Source: WHTK01 sp963711035
GTDB lineage: Bacteria > Chloroflexota > Dehalococcoidia > DSTF01 > WHTK01
Assembly (NCBI GenBank): GCA_963711035.1
Contig: CAVQCN010000003.1
Location: forward strand, 248,001-312,000
Length of the DNA stretch: 64,000 bases
Reading direction: 5' to 3'
Below, in pieces: positions 17,261-25,517 of this stretch. How positions within the stretch are numbered: the stretch's first letter is position 1; each line of letters opens with the position of its first letter. A model generated the notes under the pieces. The model worked only from the letters and a program-made list of their open reading frames with translations, searched no databases and had not been told where the DNA came from. The position numbers were made by a program, and so were the translations under genes.

Positions 17261-18216
17261 AGCTCAACGACGCTATCACCGATGTCGCCGGCATCAAAGT
17301 AGGCCACTGGACCGACCGACGCGCAGTTACTGGCTGCACCGTCGTGCTCTGCGAGGCAGGCGCGATGGGCGGCGTCGATGTGCGCGGTGCAGCGCCCGGC
17401 ACGCGCGAGACGGACCTGCTGCGCCCCGGGACGCTGGTGCAGTCCGTGCACGCGGTGCTGCTCACCGGCGGCAGCGCCTTCGGCCTCGATGCGGCCGCGG
17501 GCGTGATGCGCTGGTGCGAGGAGCACGACGTCGGCTTCCGTTTTGGTGGGGCCGTCGTGCCGATCGTGCCCGCCGCGGTGCTCTTCGACCTGAGCATCGG
17601 CCGTGCCGACGTGCGGCCGGGACCGGACGCTGGCTATGCGGCCGCGCAGTCGGCACGAAGCGGCCGCGTAGCGGAAGGCAGCGTCGGCGCCGGTACGGGT
17701 GCGGTCGTGGCCAAGGCGCTAGGCGTCGATTACGCCATGAAGGGCGGCATCGGCACGGCCAGTGAGGCCACGGACGATGGGCTCATCGTCGGCGCGCTGT
17801 TCGCGGTCAACGCGGCGGGCGACGTCTACGAGGACGATCACCTGATCGCGGGCCCTCGCAGGCCCGACGGCCTGATGACCGATGCCCTGACGGCGCTGCG
17901 GGAGCGACGCGCGACACCGCCATCGCCGGAGAACACGACGATCGGGGTCGTCGTCACGAATGCGCGGCTCACTAAGGAACAGGCCAATCGCCTCGCCACG
18001 GTGGCGCACGACGGCCTGGCGCGCGTGGTGCGGCCGGCTCACACGATGGCAGACGGCGACGCGATCTTCGCGCTGGCGACCGGTGAACGAGAGGTCGAAG
18101 CGCCCGACATCCGCCTGATCGAGGCGCTAGCGGCGCAAGCGACGGAGCGGGCCATAGTCGAGGGCGTGCGTGCGGCGACGCGCCTTGGCGGCGTGCCCGC
18201 GCTGCGAGACATCTAA
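17257..18216 (+). CDS. P1-family peptidase (DmpA-like aminopeptidase)
   Basis: Self-processing N-terminal nucleophile peptidase of the DmpA/ornithine acetyltransferase fold. The sequence has 'DVAGIKVGHWTD', 'DLLRPGTLVQSVHAVLLTGG', 'FGLDAAAGVMRWCEE' and 'SVGAGTGAVVAKALG'. The probable cleavage site is 'ENTTIGVVVTNA', where Thr replaces the Ser of DmpA as nucleophile. Length 319 fits. It is last in the overlapping mutM chain. Confidence 0.9.
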   Translation: MKLNDAITDVAGIKVGHWTDRRAVTGCTVVLCEAGAMGGVDVRGAAPGTRETDLLRPGTLVQSVHAVLLTGGSAFGLDAAAGVMRWCEEHDVGFRFGGAVVPIVPAAVLFDLSIGRADVRPGPDAGYAAAQSARSGRVAEGSVGAGTGAVVAKALGVDYAMKGGIGTASEATDDGLIVGALFAVNAAGDVYEDDHLIAGPRRPDGLMTDALTALRERRATPPSPENTTIGVVVTNARLTKEQANRLATVAHDGLARVVRPAHTMADGDAIFALATGEREVEAPDIRLIEALAAQATERAIVEGVRAATRLGGVPALRDI

Positions 18217-18316
18217 TTCAGAGAGGTCGAAGCTTAACGGACCCTTGTCGGGCGGTCACCGGGGCGTCCCGTTTGTCAGACCAGCCGTCGCGCAGGACGC
18301 CGCGATGCTAATCGCC

Positions 18317-19099
18317 TCAGCTCGATACGCCGAAGGCGCTGAAGCGGCGGCGCATCTGCATGCCGAGGCGCTCCTGTAGCTGAGGCGTCTCCTCTGCCAG
18401 GATCTCGGCCTCCTTTTGCAGGCGTGCCAGGGCGGACGGCGCTTCCAGCAGGTCCTGCTTCGCTGGCGGCTGCACGTTCATCTCCACCGCGACGACGTTG
18501 GAGAGCGCGGCCGGGTCTGCGGGCAGCGCCGGTACCAGGATCTTGCGCGGCTCACTCGACTCGTCCGCCGCGGCCTGCGTTGCGACCAGGGAGGACATGT
18601 CGAACATCATCGTCGGTTCGCCGGGCATGGCTTCGCGCTGCCAGCCGCCCATCAGGGCGACGACGCTGCGGTAGTACTCGTCAAACATGCTGGCGACACG
18701 CTGGGCGACCATCGCCTGGGCGGGCGCCGGCGCCTCTTCGTCCGGGTACGGTTCGACGTCGCCGACCAGGTATTCGGCCTCGCGGCGGTCCAGCGACGTG
18801 ACGCGGAAGCGCTCGCCGCCGCGCACCGTGATGTGGTAGCAGTTGCCGCGGTGGGGCGCCGGCACCTGGCACTTCCCCTCCTCGACCTCGTTCACGTCCG
18901 TCACGTAGGCGAAGGTGCCAATCGAGTGTGGTGTGCCGCGGCCGAACCGGCTGTTGTCGCGCACCAGGACAATGCCGAAGGGCGTTTGCTCCTTGAGGCA
19001 GCGCTGCAGCATCGCCTTGTAGCGCTCCTCGAAGATGTGCAGTGGCAGCGTCTGGCCCGGGAAAAGCACGAGGTTCAGGGGAAACAGCGGGACTCTCAT
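18317..19099 (-). CDS. LON substrate-binding-domain protein
   Basis: A 260-residue protein made mainly of the N-terminal domain of Lon protease ('VPLFPLNLVLFPGQTLPLHIFEERYK', shown in part, plus 'FGIVLVRD' and 'GTFAYVTDV'). The AAA and protease domains are absent, as in other stand-alone LON-domain proteins. The C-terminus is helical. Its function is unknown in most bacteria; substrate recognition is inferred from the domain. Confidence 0.9.
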   Translation of the reverse strand: MRVPLFPLNLVLFPGQTLPLHIFEERYKAMLQRCLKEQTPFGIVLVRDNSRFGRGTPHSIGTFAYVTDVNEVEEGKCQVPAPHRGNCYHITVRGGERFRVTSLDRREAEYLVGDVEPYPDEEAPAPAQAMVAQRVASMFDEYYRSVVALMGGWQREAMPGEPTMMFDMSSLVATQAAADESSEPRKILVPALPADPAALSNVVAVEMNVQPPAKQDLLEAPSALARLQKEAEILAEETPQLQERLGMQMRRRFSAFGVSS

Positions 19100-19305
19100 A
19101 GGAAGCGGTTCTCGAAGCTAGCTGGTGTGGCCGACTCAATCAATTCTAGCAGGCCGTCTTCCTCTCTTCGAGGCAAGTGGAGAAGAGGAAGAACCTGAGG
19201 CGAGATTCCCCAGACTCCTCGCATGGCCCATCGACCTGGCTCAGGGTGAGCTGCACCAGCTCTAGGCCTGCTTCTCCGGAGTTGACCGTATCCAGGACAG
19301 GAAAG

Positions 19306-19327
19306 CCTGCGGGATGAATCCCGCAGG
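19306..19327 (-). terminator. Terminator of nuoI-nuoG
   Basis: A perfect 10-bp stem, CCTGCGGGAT with ATCCCGCAGG, lies 19 bp after the nuoG stop. On the minus strand it is followed by CTTTCC. The U-run is short, so efficiency is uncertain. Confidence 0.55.
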
Positions 19328-19345
19328 GTGGTCTTCGGCACTCTG

Positions 19346-21994
19346 CTAGCTGCGTGCCGGGACCGGCGCGGGGCGCACCGTCACGGTCGGGATGACGCCG
19401 TCGCCGCTCAGCAGCCGGTTGACGATGCCGCCGTCGAAGTACAGCGGCAGGTAGACCGAGCCCGGCGCGACCGCGTCCGTCAGCGCCGCCGAGAACATGA
19501 TCTCCTCGGTGCCGTTGCTGACCAGCACAGGGTGGTTCTGCTCGATGCGCAGCGCCATGGCGTCCGCCGGGTTGATCTCCAGGAACTCCTCGCGATGCAG
19601 CTTGTCCGCCTCTCCCGAGTGGATGGAGGCGCCTTCGAGGCTGGTGTACAGCGTGCGCGACGTGGTCAGCGTCATCTGGCCGTTGCTCGACGGTAGAGAT
19701 GGCGGCGTCACGGCCTGCAGGCGGGCCGCTGCCGGGTTCTGGCGGAGCGCGCGGGTGATGCCGGACTCGAGGCTGTCGTAGGCCGCGCCGGCGTAGCCGT
19801 CGACGGCGAGCGAAGCCTCGGTCATGACGTCTTCTGCCGTGACGCCCGCGGCCTGGAAGGGCTTGCCGAGCTTTTCGGAGAGCGCGAGACCCAATGCAGT
19901 GATCGTCTCGAGGGCGTCTCGCTGGTCGCCGGTGGCCGATTCGGCGCGGGTCAGGCGCGAGACGCGGTGGTCGGCGTTGGTATAGGTACCGTTTTTGCCG
20001 TAGACCGGCAGGTCGGCGAAAACGACGCCGGCCAGCTTTGCCGTGTCGGTGGGCAGCGACGAGATGACGACCAGGGAGTCGAGCGCCTTGAGCGCCGCTT
20101 CGGTCGCAGCCTGGCCGGGCAGGTGCATGACTGGGTTATCGCCGACGACGATCAGCGCCTTGACGCCACCGCTCAGCATCTCGGCTACGGTCTTGCCGTT
20201 CTCGCCGGGCGTGGCGCCCATGTCGGTGACGCCGCGCGCGTTGGGCGCTGCGGGCATGACGTAGAGGCCTTCGGCGGCGCGCTGGCCGCGGCAGACGATC
20301 GCCAGGTTCGCCACCGCCTTGGCGGTCTCGGCCGCCAGCTCCGGCAAAGCGGGCGTGGGCACGTAGACGAAGGCGGTGCTGCTGGCGTTATCGCGCACGA
20401 TCGAGGCCGCCCTCTGTAACTCATCTGCGTCTACGCCGGGCACTTCGAGGGCGGCGGCGGTGACCGTCTCGACGCCAGCAGGCTTTTCTGAGAGGCCTTC
20501 GGCGACGGCGCGACCGAGGGCGGCGACGGCAGCGGTCTCACCTCCTGCGGCGGGCCGCAGCCAGACGCCGGTCTGCTCGGCCGAGTGCACCTGTTGCGGC
20601 GACGGCATGATCGAGCCGGCGGGCGGCGGTGCGATGAAGTCGCAGATTTCACCGAAGCGCGAGCTGATGACGACGAGGCGGGCGCCGTTGCGCACCACCG
20701 CGTCCTTGACGCGCAGCGCCAGGACGTTGTTGCTCGACTCGAGGTCGTCGGCGACGACGACGATGGTCGAGGCCTTGGTCAGGTTCTCGAGGTTGGCGGG
20801 CAGTATGGCAGTGCCGAAGGCGCCTTCGAGGGCGCCGTCGACGGCGCGTGCCAGCGGCCCAGCGCTGGAGTCGATGTTCTCGGTGCCGATCAGGCCGCGG
20901 GCCAACTTCTGCGCGGCGTAGGCCTCCTCGTTCGTGGCCCAGGGGCCGATGAGGAACCCGACGCTCTGTGGGCCGCCGGCCTGGATGACGCTCTGTAGGC
21001 TCGTCGCCGCCTGTTCGATGGCGGTCTCGAATGGCGCTGGCGACTGGATGTCGCCGCTGCGCACCAAGTGACGCGTCAGGCGCTCGCGCGGCTTGAGGGC
21101 GTCGTAGTGGAAGCGGCCGCGGACGCAGATCTGGTCCCAGCTGAACGGGTTGAGGCGGTCCGGCTTGACCATGACCACCTTGCCGTTGCGTACACCCATG
21201 CTTAGCGTGCAGCCGACGCTGCAGGAGTTGCAGGTCGTCGAGACCCACTCTTCCGTCTTGGCGATCCACTTGTTGGGCTTCTCCAGCAGCGTCGCCGTCG
21301 GGCAGACGTCGATGCAGGCGCCGCAGAAGTCGCAGCTGGAGTCGTGGATAGCACCGCCGGCACCGAAGGCGATGCGCGTGGAGAAGCCGCGGCCGGCCAG
21401 CGTGATGGCGCCGGTGTGGCGCAACTCGTCGCAGGCGCGCACGCAACGGGTGCAGATGATGCACATCTGCGGGTCGAACTCGAGGAACGGGTTGGCGCGG
21501 TCGGCTTCGGGCTGCTCGGATTGGTAGTAGGTGCGCTCCTCGCCCAGCCACGGCTCGATGTTGGCCATGTCGAGCATCTCGTTCGTCGTCTGCAGCTCGC
21601 AGCGGTAGTTCTTGGCGCAGGTCAGGCAGCGGTGGGTGACCGTGTCGTCGCGCAGGCAGATGTCGCCCGGCTGGCAGTGCACGCGGCGGTGGCAGGTGAG
21701 GCAGCGGTCCGAGTGGTTGGCGTTGATGATTGAGACGACCGACTGGCGGGCGTCCAGCACTTGCGCAGTGTCAGTACGTACGACCATGCCCTCGGCGACG
21801 CGGCTGGTGCAGGCCAGCTGCAGGCCGCGGGCTCCTTCGACCTCTACCAGGCAGGTGCGGCAGCCGGCGTAAGGGGCCAGGCCGTCGATGTAGCAGAGGT
21901 TGGAGATGAAGATGCCGTTTTGCTTGATGACCTCGACGAGAGGCGCGCCGGCTTCGGCTTCGACCTCGACGCCGTCGAGTGAGAACTTAGCCAT
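19346..21994 (-). CDS. nuoG: NADH-quinone oxidoreductase subunit G-like iron-sulfur/molybdopterin protein
   Basis: An 882-residue NuoG-type protein. In order: N-terminal [2Fe-2S] domain (CYIDGLAPYAGCRTC), His-Cys3 4Fe-4S region (HSDRCLTCHRRVHC), a two-cluster ferredoxin domain (CIICTRCVRACDE; CDFCGACIDVCP), and a molybdopterin-type 4Fe-4S motif (CNSCSVGC). A long bis-MGD-like domain and a C-terminal dinucleotide-binding domain complete it. The ATG at 21994 gives MAKFSLDGVEV; upstream residues are out of family. It overlaps nuoI by 8 bp. No nuoE/F or membrane subunits are nearby. Confidence 0.9.
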   Translation of the reverse strand: MAKFSLDGVEVEAEAGAPLVEVIKQNGIFISNLCYIDGLAPYAGCRTCLVEVEGARGLQLACTSRVAEGMVVRTDTAQVLDARQSVVSIINANHSDRCLTCHRRVHCQPGDICLRDDTVTHRCLTCAKNYRCELQTTNEMLDMANIEPWLGEERTYYQSEQPEADRANPFLEFDPQMCIICTRCVRACDELRHTGAITLAGRGFSTRIAFGAGGAIHDSSCDFCGACIDVCPTATLLEKPNKWIAKTEEWVSTTCNSCSVGCTLSMGVRNGKVVMVKPDRLNPFSWDQICVRGRFHYDALKPRERLTRHLVRSGDIQSPAPFETAIEQAATSLQSVIQAGGPQSVGFLIGPWATNEEAYAAQKLARGLIGTENIDSSAGPLARAVDGALEGAFGTAILPANLENLTKASTIVVVADDLESSNNVLALRVKDAVVRNGARLVVISSRFGEICDFIAPPPAGSIMPSPQQVHSAEQTGVWLRPAAGGETAAVAALGRAVAEGLSEKPAGVETVTAAALEVPGVDADELQRAASIVRDNASSTAFVYVPTPALPELAAETAKAVANLAIVCRGQRAAEGLYVMPAAPNARGVTDMGATPGENGKTVAEMLSGGVKALIVVGDNPVMHLPGQAATEAALKALDSLVVISSLPTDTAKLAGVVFADLPVYGKNGTYTNADHRVSRLTRAESATGDQRDALETITALGLALSEKLGKPFQAAGVTAEDVMTEASLAVDGYAGAAYDSLESGITRALRQNPAAARLQAVTPPSLPSSNGQMTLTTSRTLYTSLEGASIHSGEADKLHREEFLEINPADAMALRIEQNHPVLVSNGTEEIMFSAALTDAVAPGSVYLPLYFDGGIVNRLLSGDGVIPTVTVRPAPVPARS

Positions 21995-22544
21995 TTCGTG
22001 GAGCCTCCCGCCCAGGCTGGGCCGGAATCTGCGCGTGCGTGCCACCGGGGGGCGACGCGTCTTTGCCCGCGGCCTCGGCGTCGATGAAGTCAATGACGGA
22101 TTGGGGCGCTTTCATACCGTTGGGGTAGGTGTACTCATGCTCGCGCAGGTGCTTGTGGGCGAGCTGGGTGAGCTCGTACTTGTCGTGGTACATGTCGTCG
22201 AAGAAGTAGACGGCGTCCTTGAAGGTGCCGCCCGCCTGGATCGCCTCGTAGGGGCAGGCTTCGACGCAGAGGCCGCAGTACATGCAGATGCGGAAGTCGA
22301 TCTCGTAGCGCACCTTGTTCATGCTGCCGTCCTCGCGCGGCTCCGTGGCCACGAGGATGCAGCCGTCCGGGCAGGCCTGCGCGCAGGTGCTGCAGCCGGT
22401 ACAGCGCTCGTCGAACCAGAGCAGGTTCGTGCGGGCGCGGGCTGGGAAATTGCGCACCTCTTCGGGAAACTGCACCGTGATGGGCGGCTTGAAGAGGTGG
22501 CGGAAGGTCACCATGAGACCTTTGGCAAGTCCGACGCCGTACAT
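21987..22544 (-). CDS. nuoI: NADH-quinone oxidoreductase subunit I
   Basis: A 185-residue two-[4Fe-4S] ferredoxin that passes electrons towards quinone in complex I. Both clusters are complete: CTGCSTCAQACP and CMYCGLCVEACP. N-terminal 'GLMVTFRHLFKPPITVQFPEE' is diagnostic for NuoI. The start has a GGGGGA site. Its -10 box (TACAAT at 22564-22569 on the minus strand) lies about 20 bp upstream. It is first in a two-gene unit with nuoG. Confidence 0.93.
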   Translation of the reverse strand: MYGVGLAKGLMVTFRHLFKPPITVQFPEEVRNFPARARTNLLWFDERCTGCSTCAQACPDGCILVATEPREDGSMNKVRYEIDFRICMYCGLCVEACPYEAIQAGGTFKDAVYFFDDMYHDKYELTQLAHKHLREHEYTYPNGMKAPQSVIDFIDAEAAGKDASPPGGTHAQIPAQPGREAPRNG

Positions 22545-22632
22545 GATTTTATCCCCCGCGACGATTGTATCGGCCGAGGCGCGTTAACGAAACCGCGACT
22601 ACGTAAATCTGGTGGCGATTCGCGTAAACAGA

Positions 22633-23367
22633 TCAGAAAACATAGTGCCCCAGGTCGGTCGCCACCAGCAGGCCGTCGAAGTCACCCGGCTTGTCGAGGC
22701 CATCGAGATGGGTGAGGACGATGCGCGCATGCGGTGACGCGATGGCGCGGATCTGGGCGATGTCGGCTGGCTTGAGATGCACCGGCTCGACGCCGCAGGA
22801 GCACTCGAGGACGAGGACGTCGGCGCCGGGCACAAGACGCGTGAGCCCATCGCAGAGGGTGGTGTCTCCCGAGTAAACGACTGTGCGCCCGCCGCTCTGC
22901 ACGCGGTAAGCGAAACACTCGAGCTCCGGTACGTGGATCACCGATGAAGCCGTGAACGGCAACCCCGCGGCTTCTGACTTCAGCCCGTCCCGTGCCTCGA
23001 TGTAACGCGTCTTGAAATCGAGACGCCCCGGCACCAGCTCGTAGCCCACCGCCATGATCGCAGCCAGCTTCGCCTCGACGTTGGGCGGCCCGACGATGAC
23101 CAGGTCCTCGGTGCGTTGGCTGCGCCAGGCGTCGAGCAGGAAGAATGGCAGGCCGAAGAAGTGATCGGAGTGGAAGTGGCTGATGAAGATCGCCTTGATG
23201 TCGTTGGTCTCGATGCGCGCCTTGCGGATCTGCTGCAAAAAAGTCGGTCCGCAATCGAACAGGTAGCGGCCGTTGAGCACGACCGAGCTGAATGCGCGGC
23301 CCTCGGCTGCGAAGGCGTTGCCCGAGCCGAGGAAGGTCAGTTCGATGTCGGATTTCGGATCAGCCAC
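22633..23367 (-). CDS. RNase Z-like metallo-beta-lactamase-fold hydrolase
   Basis: A 244-residue MBL-fold enzyme with the zinc motif HFHSDH, the later 'YSGDT' aspartate and 'VLTHLDG' histidine. The start 'IELTFLGSGNAF' and the length are like tRNase Z and its relatives (ElaC/AtsA). The exosite arm of true RNase Z is not obvious, so it could be another phosphodiesterase. GTG start behind GGAGG. Confidence 0.8.
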   Translation of the reverse strand: MADPKSDIELTFLGSGNAFAAEGRAFSSVVLNGRYLFDCGPTFLQQIRKARIETNDIKAIFISHFHSDHFFGLPFFLLDAWRSQRTEDLVIVGPPNVEAKLAAIMAVGYELVPGRLDFKTRYIEARDGLKSEAAGLPFTASSVIHVPELECFAYRVQSGGRTVVYSGDTTLCDGLTRLVPGADVLVLECSCGVEPVHLKPADIAQIRAIASPHARIVLTHLDGLDKPGDFDGLLVATDLGHYVF

Positions 23368-23523
23368 AGTACCTCCGCCGAGATGGTGCGCTAAGAGTAC
23401 AACGCCTCCGAACCGCGAACGAGCGGAGTCAGGAGGTCCTTCGTTTGTTAGCAGTGGTCGGACGGTCCGGACTCACGTTCCGCCGTCTACGGCAGTCCGC
23501 GCAGCATGCCGCCATGCTAATGG

Positions 23524-25137
23524 CTAGACCTTCTCGGTGACCCGGTACTCCATGCGCCGGTTGAGCAGCAGGCGGATCTGCGAATCGAGCGCCGGCATCG
23601 CGGAGCAAACGAAGGTGATCGGCGATATTAGCAGCCAGTTCACGTACGCCAGCGCTCGCATGCGCTGCGAGAGGTGCAGCGGGGCCGGCGGCCGCATCCG
23701 CGTGTCGAGCGTGATCAGGATGACGTAGAAAAGCATGCACGGCGTGAGCAGGATGCTGCTACCGAAGTGGAACCAGCCCGGCAGCAGGCTATGACCGGTG
23801 AAGATGCTGAAGACGAAGGGGATGAAGCCGCCCAGCGTGACCAGAAACCATTGTGTGGACCACATGAAGTGGTTTTCGAACACGTACCAGGCGCGCAGGT
23901 AGCGCTGCTGCCAGGGGATCTCGGTGCGGAAGGCAGCCTGCTCCATCGCGTAGGGCACGTCGACGGCGCCCCAGGCCCAACGCCGCACCTGCAGGTAGTG
24001 GTTGGCCACCGTGGCGCGCGGCGTCGGCGAAAGCGCCGCGTCGTTGCCGATCGGGAGGTAGATCGGTTCCACATCGACCTCGCCGGCCAGGTTGTAGTAG
24101 CACTTGAGGAACATGTGCCAGTCCTCGGGGATGACGTCCGTGTCCCAGTAGCCGACGTCCTGCGCCATGCGCATCGAGAGACTGTAGGTCGATTGCGAGA
24201 ACAGCACCTTGCGCTGGCGCGACAGCCGCGCCAAGTGCACGAGGCCGCCGAGGGCGCTGGGCACGCGCAGCGGCGCCGGTATCTGCCAGATGTTGTTGTA
24301 GAAGAAGATGGGCGCCTGCCAGAAGCGGCGGTAGCGGTTCACGTCCGTGGCGAAGTGGAAGGTGAGCGCCTCGAAGTACTGTGGTGGGAACTGCGTGTCC
24401 GCGTCGCAGCTCGTCAGCGTGACGTCGTGCACGTTGAGGCCGCGGCGGTCGAGGAGCTCTTCGGCGGCGCGGTGCGCGGCCCAGGCCTGGTTGGAGGACT
24501 TGCCTCGCACCTCGCCGGGCAGGTCCTTCGGGTGGCAGGTCGCGAACATCGCCGCGAAGGCGTCGCGGAACTCGGTCAGCAGACGAACGGCCTTTTCGGA
24601 CGATTCCGGGTCAGCCTCCTCCATGGCAAGGACGGGGATCACGCTGTCGTGGACGCCGTTCGCCGCTGCCAGCGTCGAAAGCGTGGAGCGCAGCTTCTCC
24701 AGCGACTCCTTGTAGTTCGGGATGATGACGACGTGGCGCACGTCTTCCCAGGCGAGCACGTCGGTGCCGCTCTCACGCATCGCCTCGTATTCGGCGCGCC
24801 AGTCCCGCTGCATCGCCGACTTGATGCTGCGCGCGCCTTTGACCGCGTGATAGGCGATGGTCCACGACTTCCACAGCCACATGGCGTCGAAGAGCAGGAG
24901 CGCAACGGCGAGCTCGGTTGGGAACCACACGTAGCCGGCGAAGAATGCCGTGAGGATGCCGAGGGCCGCGGCGCCGGGCAGGGCTTGCAGAATGCGCAGC
25001 GTGGTCGGTGACCAGCCTACGGCTCGTGGTCGGTGAAGAATCTCCTCTGCGGCGCCGATGCGGACGCCGCCGGGAAGAGCCAGGCCGTGGGCACCGGGTA
25101 CGTCTCTTCTAGGACGTGCGGGCAGTTCAATTGCCAT
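23524..25137 (-). CDS. Membrane glycosyltransferase, family 2
   Basis: A 537-residue GT2 enzyme likely to build an extracellular or wall polysaccharide. Two membrane helices precede the catalytic domain (about 55-100). The catalytic core has 'VVIIPNYKES', the DxD-type 'SCDADTQFP', the acid 'IPEDWHMFLK' and the processive 'QVRRWAWG' motif. Three or four helices follow. I use ATG 25137 behind AAGGAGA. The gene sits behind a c-di-AMP riboswitch and terminator, so its expression should respond to c-di-AMP. Confidence 0.88.
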   Translation of the reverse strand: MAIELPARPRRDVPGAHGLALPGGVRIGAAEEILHRPRAVGWSPTTLRILQALPGAAALGILTAFFAGYVWFPTELAVALLLFDAMWLWKSWTIAYHAVKGARSIKSAMQRDWRAEYEAMRESGTDVLAWEDVRHVVIIPNYKESLEKLRSTLSTLAAANGVHDSVIPVLAMEEADPESSEKAVRLLTEFRDAFAAMFATCHPKDLPGEVRGKSSNQAWAAHRAAEELLDRRGLNVHDVTLTSCDADTQFPPQYFEALTFHFATDVNRYRRFWQAPIFFYNNIWQIPAPLRVPSALGGLVHLARLSRQRKVLFSQSTYSLSMRMAQDVGYWDTDVIPEDWHMFLKCYYNLAGEVDVEPIYLPIGNDAALSPTPRATVANHYLQVRRWAWGAVDVPYAMEQAAFRTEIPWQQRYLRAWYVFENHFMWSTQWFLVTLGGFIPFVFSIFTGHSLLPGWFHFGSSILLTPCMLFYVILITLDTRMRPPAPLHLSQRMRALAYVNWLLISPITFVCSAMPALDSQIRLLLNRRMEYRVTEKV

Positions 25138-25193
25138 GCGTTCTCCTTGAGGCGGGAACAAAGAGAGCAGGACGTCGAATGCTTTTGAACAGC

Positions 25194-25220
25194 AAAAACG
25201 CCCCCTCTCTCAAGGAAGCG
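25194..25220 (-). terminator. Terminator of the c-di-AMP riboswitch
   Basis: On the minus strand CGCTTCCT and AGGGGGCG form an 8-bp stem (two G-U pairs) with a 6-nt loop, followed by TTTTT. It lies just after the riboswitch aptamer and 57 nt before the GT2 start, the usual expression platform of an OFF switch. Confidence 0.75.
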
Positions 25221-25345
25221 CCCTTCGTTATCGCCTACGAGGTTAGCTGACGGGTTAGGGCCGAAAGGCTGCCCCTGGCGAATGCCATGCACCCCTGTGC
25301 CTGGTTCCCCCGTTCCTTCAGGTGAAGGATTTGGCGTCTATCAAT
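25205..25345 (-). promoter_or_regulatory. c-di-AMP (ydaO-yuaA) riboswitch
   Basis: On the minus strand the leader contains the hallmark blocks of this class in order: GACGCCAAATCC, CGGGGGAACC, GGGGTG and AACCCGTCAGCTAACCTCG, then TAGGC. It runs between the promoter at 25354-25382 and a terminator at 25194-25220. Known members bind c-di-AMP and usually switch off wall, osmolyte or potassium genes. The aptamer identity rests on recalled consensus blocks and needs a covariance search. Confidence 0.85.
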
Positions 25346-25353
25346 TTTCATCG

Positions 25354-25382
25354 AGGTTAGGCCGCTCTTCGACACACGTCAA
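25354..25382 (-). promoter_or_regulatory. Promoter of the riboswitch-GT2 transcript
   Basis: On the minus strand TTGACG (25382-25377) and TAACCT (25359-25354) are 17 bp apart. The predicted start near 25347 is directly before the aptamer. Confidence 0.5.
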
Positions 25383-25517
25383 GAACACCTGTATCTAGAT
25401 ACGTCGCCAAAAGGCGAATGGATTCATTGTGTCTTGCGAAGTGTTCTTTCATCTTTCTTCAGCTGTGATGGTTGTATGCTCCTCTCATCGAGAGACGGTG
25501 CGCGTGAGGAGCGTCCT

